The translations under genes and the position numbers were made by a program. The notes beneath the pieces are model-generated. The model was not told the origin of the DNA. It did no database searches and worked only from the letters and a program-made list of their open reading frames with translations. 9,250 bases of DNA, taken from an uncultured Flavobacteriales bacterium (GTDB lineage Bacteria; Bacteroidota; Bacteroidia; Flavobacteriales; Crocinitomicaceae). Where the stretch lies: NCBI GenBank assembly GCA_946886545.1, contig CAMPIU010000084.1, forward strand, positions 1 to 9,250, in the 5' to 3' direction. How positions within the stretch are numbered: position 1 is the stretch's first letter; each line of letters begins with the position of its first letter. Shown here in pieces: positions 6,576-9,250 of the stretch.

Positions 6576-7328
6576 CTATTCCTTTCTATAAAAAATCGCC
6601 TCTACTCTTCGGTTCATTGACATGTGTGCTTCTGAATCATCCGAAACCAATTCCATGCTATTACTGAAACCTTCTGCCGACATGCGCTTCTCATCGATAT
6701 TGTTATGGATCAAATAGTCCATTACCGCTTCAGCTCGCTTTACAGACAATTCCATATCATTCGCACAGCAAACATGTCCATGTAATTTCAGTAAAAGCGT
6801 TGTGTCCTCCTGCATCAACTTTTTTAGTTTTTCCAGGTTCGGATAAGATTCGGAAAGAAACTCCGCTTTTCCACCAATAAAATTGATATTCAGATTGAGC
6901 GGCTTATTGAGTTCGAAAACCAATTTTGACGAACCCACGTTTTTAGTCCCGTAAACCAAGAGATCAACCCTTCTGTTCAATTCATCCGGAATAGCACGCG
7001 AACCGGAAAGTTCATTTGCGTTCACCGTTTCAACCCTGATCCGATCAAACTTTGTTCGCTTCAGCAAACTGTTCACCGACTCGATTCTTTCTTCGGACAA
7101 AGCAACATTTCTTGCGAATGATCCTGTTGAATCGGTATATCCAACCAAGCGGATGAATGCAATGGAAAATACATCCATTTTATCTAACTGCTTGAGAAGT
7201 TCCGTCTCATGAAGTACTTCCGATTGATTGTAAGCAAATAAAACGGCTATGGAATCTTTTCGCACCTCATTTTGAGCAAAGCAAGATGAAAATGAAAGAA
7301 TGACAATTATGAGTAGACTTGATTTCAT
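6576..7328 (-). CDS. Exported protein with two OmpA-like peptidoglycan-binding domains
   Basis: This 250-residue protein has an N-terminal signal peptide (residues 1-19, ending SSCFAQ). Cleavage at Ala-Gln by signal peptidase I is more likely than lipidation at C16, because FSSC is a poor lipobox. Two tandem OmpA-like domains follow. Domain 1 (about 26-127) keeps GYTDSTG (63-69), N74, LS (77-78), R81 and NRRVD (118-122). This includes the Asp and Arg that bind diaminopimelate in known OmpA domains. Domain 2 (about 137-247) keeps LSVKRAEAV (194-202) and NRRVEA (239-244), but has GHVCCAND (184-191) where TD is expected. C187 and C188 are the only cysteines of the mature protein. There is no beta-barrel, so it is probably periplasmic and attached to peptidoglycan or another envelope protein. 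It follows the alkyltransferase gene by 46 nt on the same strand and could be co-transcribed. No Shine-Dalgarno site is seen. Confidence 0.88.
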   Translation of the reverse strand: MKSSLLIIVILSFSSCFAQNEVRKDSIAVLFAYNQSEVLHETELLKQLDKMDVFSIAFIRLVGYTDSTGSFARNVALSEERIESVNSLLKRTKFDRIRVETVNANELSGSRAIPDELNRRVDLLVYGTKNVGSSKLVFELNKPLNLNINFIGGKAEFLSESYPNLEKLKKLMQEDTTLLLKLHGHVCCANDMELSVKRAEAVMDYLIHNNIDEKRMSAEGFSNSMELVSDDSEAHMSMNRRVEAIFYRKE

Positions 7329-7374
7329 GCTTAGGTTTTAAGGAGAACGCTGATTGTTCCATTTCGTTACAAAC

Positions 7375-8190
7375 TCATTTTTCAATTGCCAATACTAATT
7401 GCTTGCGCCAGCTTCCCCAACGAAAACGTCCAATTTTTCCACTCTGGTGAACAACCCGATGACAAGGAATCAACAATGCAATCGGATTTGCGCCGACAGC
7501 GGTTCCGACTGCCCTGGAAAGAGTGAGATCTCCCATACATTCAGCGATTGTTCCATAAGTTGCCAGTTCTGATTTTCCAAGAGCCAGGATTTCATTCCAA
7601 ACAGCAACCTGAAAAGAAGTTGCTTTCACAGATACAGGAATTACCGGCAGATCTTCCGCTTTAACAAAGTAACTCATCAACGCTTGGTAAGCCAATTCGT
7701 TTAATCCCGTTCGTTCTTCCCGGATGGTACTTTTCGGAAAGGCCCTTCTTAAACGGATCGACCCGGTTTCCGCATCTTCAAAAGTAAGCTGGCAAATTCC
7801 GGATTCATGACTTGCAATAAAAACAGTTCCCAGAAAATAGGGAAAGATCGAATAATGAATTTCTGCTGGTATTTCCTCTATGATCCGGATATCCAGATCA
7901 ATATGAGAAGACAATTCTTCCGGTTCCACATCAAACGAATCAAAAATGGAAAGCTGTGCCTGCTCTTGTTTTATTTGTGCCAGCGACGGAGAAAAAGCAT
8001 CCTGAATAAAACGAATGGGATCTTTTCCCAAATATTCCTGGAAGAGGTGTTGTGTTTCCCATTCACCCAAATCCAATCGTTTGGATAAGTCCTCTACAGT
8101 AATTCCAATTTGCTGGGAATCAATCATCCATTTCAGGGTGTTGAACAGCAATTCCATGCGCGGAGCCTGGTATGAGAAATCGGATTCCAT
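7375..8190 (-). CDS. AraC-type HTH fused to methylated-DNA-[protein]-cysteine S-methyltransferase
   Basis: The C-terminal half is an O6-alkylguanine-DNA alkyltransferase, which transfers the alkyl group from damaged guanine to its own cysteine. Numbering is from the ATG at 8190 (271 residues). Features are TYGTIAE (211-217), SRAVGTAVGANP (225-236) with the arginine finger R226, the acceptor C243 in PCHRV, and GRFRWGSWRK (254-263). The N-terminal part (about 30-70) is an AraC-like helix-turn-helix with LSKRLDLGEWETQHLF. Full Ada proteins add an N-terminal zinc-cysteine domain and two HTH units. Here the zinc domain is absent and only one HTH is recognisable, followed by an acidic linker (about 75-105). 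It should be an active suicide repair enzyme with possible promoter binding. An upstream in-frame TTG at 8259 would add 23 residues, but they resemble no domain and would span a palindrome. I prefer ATG 8190. Confidence 0.9.
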   Translation of the reverse strand: MESDFSYQAPRMELLFNTLKWMIDSQQIGITVEDLSKRLDLGEWETQHLFQEYLGKDPIRFIQDAFSPSLAQIKQEQAQLSIFDSFDVEPEELSSHIDLDIRIIEEIPAEIHYSIFPYFLGTVFIASHESGICQLTFEDAETGSIRLRRAFPKSTIREERTGLNELAYQALMSYFVKAEDLPVIPVSVKATSFQVAVWNEILALGKSELATYGTIAECMGDLTLSRAVGTAVGANPIALLIPCHRVVHQSGKIGRFRWGSWRKQLVLAIEK

Positions 8191-8250
8191 TTGAGAAGTG
8201 AAAGTTAGGGAAAAAGAGAATCGGATGATGTTAAGATCATGAATAGTTAC

Positions 8251-8266
8251 AAACGACAAGTCGTTT
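8251..8266. promoter_or_regulatory. Perfect inverted repeat upstream of the alkyltransferase gene
   Basis: AAACGAC-AA-GTCGTTT has 7-bp arms and a 2-nt spacer. It lies about 60 nt upstream of the chosen ATG at 8190 and downstream of the 8276-8313 terminator, which is where this gene's own promoter must be. A second short inverted repeat, GTTTA-TT-TAAAC, overlaps it at 8263-8274. The position suggests an operator, possibly for self-control through the gene's own HTH, but AraC-type proteins usually bind direct repeats, so the binder is unknown. Confidence 0.35.
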
Positions 8267-8275
8267 ATTTAAACA

Positions 8276-8313
8276 AAAAAGTAAGGGTGGAAAATTTTCC
8301 ACCCTTACTTTTT
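8276..8313 (-). terminator. Strong intrinsic terminator after the SPFH gene
   Basis: Positions 8276-8294 and 8295-8313 are perfectly complementary over 19 bp, with a G/C-rich middle (GGGTGG/CCACCC) flanked by A and T runs. The centre AAAATTTT would open into a loop. It begins 5 nt past the TAG of the SPFH gene. T-runs follow the stem on both strands, so it could work in both directions, but only the minus strand has a gene leading into it. It isolates the alkyltransferase gene from the SPFH transcript. Confidence 0.85.
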
Positions 8314-8318
8314 CTTTT

Positions 8319-9250
8319 CTACATTTCAGTCTTACCTAAAGAACCCGATGGCTTCGGTTTCTCAGGTTTTGTAATTCTTCTTGCAATTTCCGGTTTCTTC
8401 TCCGGATCCATCATTTCCATCAATTTAAGACCTAATAGTCCATCCATTGCGGAACCTCCGGCTTGTCCGTTTCCACCGATCAGGACATCCGGGATCAGTT
8501 TGATGTTACCTTTCGATAATTCTTCCGTGATCTTGTAACGCGTGAAGTTTTCACCACCCAAAGCTTTCACCGCCAATTCATAGGCTTCCGCTGTAGATTT
8601 ACCAATCGCCAAAATCTTACTCGCTTCAGCCGTACCTGTTTTTGAGATCCGTTCAGCTTCCGCATCTGCTTTCAGTTTCACCGCTTCCGAATCTGCTTTG
8701 GCACGTGCACGTGTAGCTTCCGCCTCCGCAATAGCCCTCATTTTTGTTGCCTCTGCTTCCGCTCCAACAGCCAATTTTACTCCGGATGCATCTCCTTCAG
8801 CTTTCTTTACCGTTGCATTTGCCGTGCGTTCTGCGATTTCAACGCTTTGCTGGGCTTTTACGATATCCTTTTGCATGTCCGCAATGGCAGTTTCCTTTTC
8901 CATTCCCTGGCGCGTTTCCTGCGCTTGTTTTTGGGTTTCATAAGTCACTTTTTGCTCTTCTGCCAGCTTTCTATCCGTCAAAGTCTTCATCAACGACTCC
9001 GGTGGAACAATGTCACCGATCAAGGTATCTACCGCATTCACGTTGTATTCATCCAATACTTTTTTGATATGTTCCTTTGCAGATTCCTGTCTTTCCTTAC
9101 GTGTAGACAAGAATGCGATCACATCACTATCCTGCGCCGAATTACGGAAGTAGTTACCGATAGTCGGTTCCACAACTTGCGAAACCAAGTTCACCATAGT
9201 CCCAAAACGTGCAATAACCTTCGGTGCTTCAGTAGTGGGCACGAGAATGA
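8319..9250 (-). CDS. SPFH/band 7 (flotillin-like) membrane-scaffold protein, C-terminal part (partial)
   Basis: The frame is open to the right edge, so the true start lies outside the window. The GTG at 9242 is an internal valine, because coding continues upstream as Ile-Leu in the same frame. About 309 residues are visible (numbering from that Val). The end of the SPFH domain spans about 1-95, with RFGTMVNLVSQVVEPTIGNY at 12-31 and IGDIVPPESLMKTLTDRKLA at 75-94. A long Ala/Glu/Lys-rich coiled coil covers about 95-220, with repeats such as AEAEAT and ADAEAER. A globular piece, YELAVKALGGENFTRYKITE, lies at 221-240. The tail is Gly- and Met-rich and then Lys/Pro-rich (280-303). SPFH proteins oligomerise on membranes and form scaffolds or rings. 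Membrane attachment is expected from the missing N-terminus. The stop is followed at once by a strong terminator, so it is the last gene of its transcript. Confidence 0.9.
   Translation of the reverse strand, partial: ILVPTTEAPKVIARFGTMVNLVSQVVEPTIGNYFRNSAQDSDVIAFLSTRKERQESAKEHIKKVLDEYNVNAVDTLIGDIVPPESLMKTLTDRKLAEEQKVTYETQKQAQETRQGMEKETAIADMQKDIVKAQQSVEIAERTANATVKKAEGDASGVKLAVGAEAEATKMRAIAEAEATRARAKADSEAVKLKADAEAERISKTGTAEASKILAIGKSTAEAYELAVKALGGENFTRYKITEELSKGNIKLIPDVLIGGNGQAGGSAMDGLLGLKLMEMMDPEKKPEIARRITKPEKPKPSGSLGKTEM

Noticed and set aside
7366..8254. Shared 9-mer GTTTGTAAC (minus strand) upstream of both the OmpA-like gene (7366-7374) and the alkyltransferase gene (8246-8254)
   Set aside because: Similarity does not extend beyond nine bases, the distances to the starts differ, and it fits no promoter box I know. 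It is probably chance.
8744..9067. Plus-strand open frames opposite the SPFH coding region
   Set aside because: They arise from the Ala/Glu-rich repeats of the real gene. The translations are Leu/Pro/Ser-rich low complexity with no domain.
9240..9242. GTG at 9242 as start of the SPFH gene
   Set aside because: The reading frame continues upstream to the window edge and the encoded segment is mid-domain, so it is an internal valine codon.

Overview
The window looks like chromosomal DNA of a Bacteroidota bacterium, most likely order Flavobacteriales and possibly close to Fluviicola/Crocinitomicaceae. That placement comes from recognition, not from a search. The grounds are: a MurF-Alr fusion enzyme, which is characteristic of Bacteroidota; a large secreted protein of a family that usually carries type IX secretion (T9SS) tails; A/T-rich leaders without Shine-Dalgarno sites in front of most genes; and a moderately AT-rich composition.

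Layout. Bases 1-1020 (minus) hold the N-terminal 340 residues of a secreted protein that runs off the left edge. Bases 1021-1413 have no convincing gene. They contain a clear minus-strand terminator hairpin, a plus-strand stretch that resembles a gene leader followed by a 20-codon ORF, and a 16-bp palindrome. Bases 1414-3463/3499 (minus) are a two-gene unit with an 8-bp overlap: a conserved acidic protein of unknown function, then an exported M28-family zinc peptidase. A divergent intergenic region of about 130-170 bp leads to a plus-strand pair, tdk (thymidine kinase) and murF-alr, joined by a 4-bp TTGA overlap. An imperfect hairpin of repeat type (6492-6564) lies between murF-alr and the convergent minus-strand genes. 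These are an exported protein with two OmpA-like domains and, upstream of it, an AraC-type helix-turn-helix fused to an O6-alkylguanine-DNA alkyltransferase. A perfect 19-bp-stem terminator (8276-8313) separates them from the C-terminal part of an SPFH/band 7 (flotillin-like) membrane-scaffold protein that runs off the right edge.

How the genes work together. Tdk feeds dTMP synthesis by salvage. MurF-Alr makes D-alanine and attaches D-Ala-D-Ala to the peptidoglycan precursor. The OmpA-like protein probably touches peptidoglycan or the outer membrane from the periplasm. The alkyltransferase fusion repairs alkylated DNA and may sense it. The SPFH protein organises membranes. I see no mobile element, CRISPR array, tRNA or rRNA, and no convincing new defence or biosynthetic system. 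The items most worth a second look are the OmpA-like protein with a vicinal Cys-Cys pair in its second domain, the shortened MurF half of the fusion, the reduced Ada-like architecture, and the 1021-1413 intergenic region.
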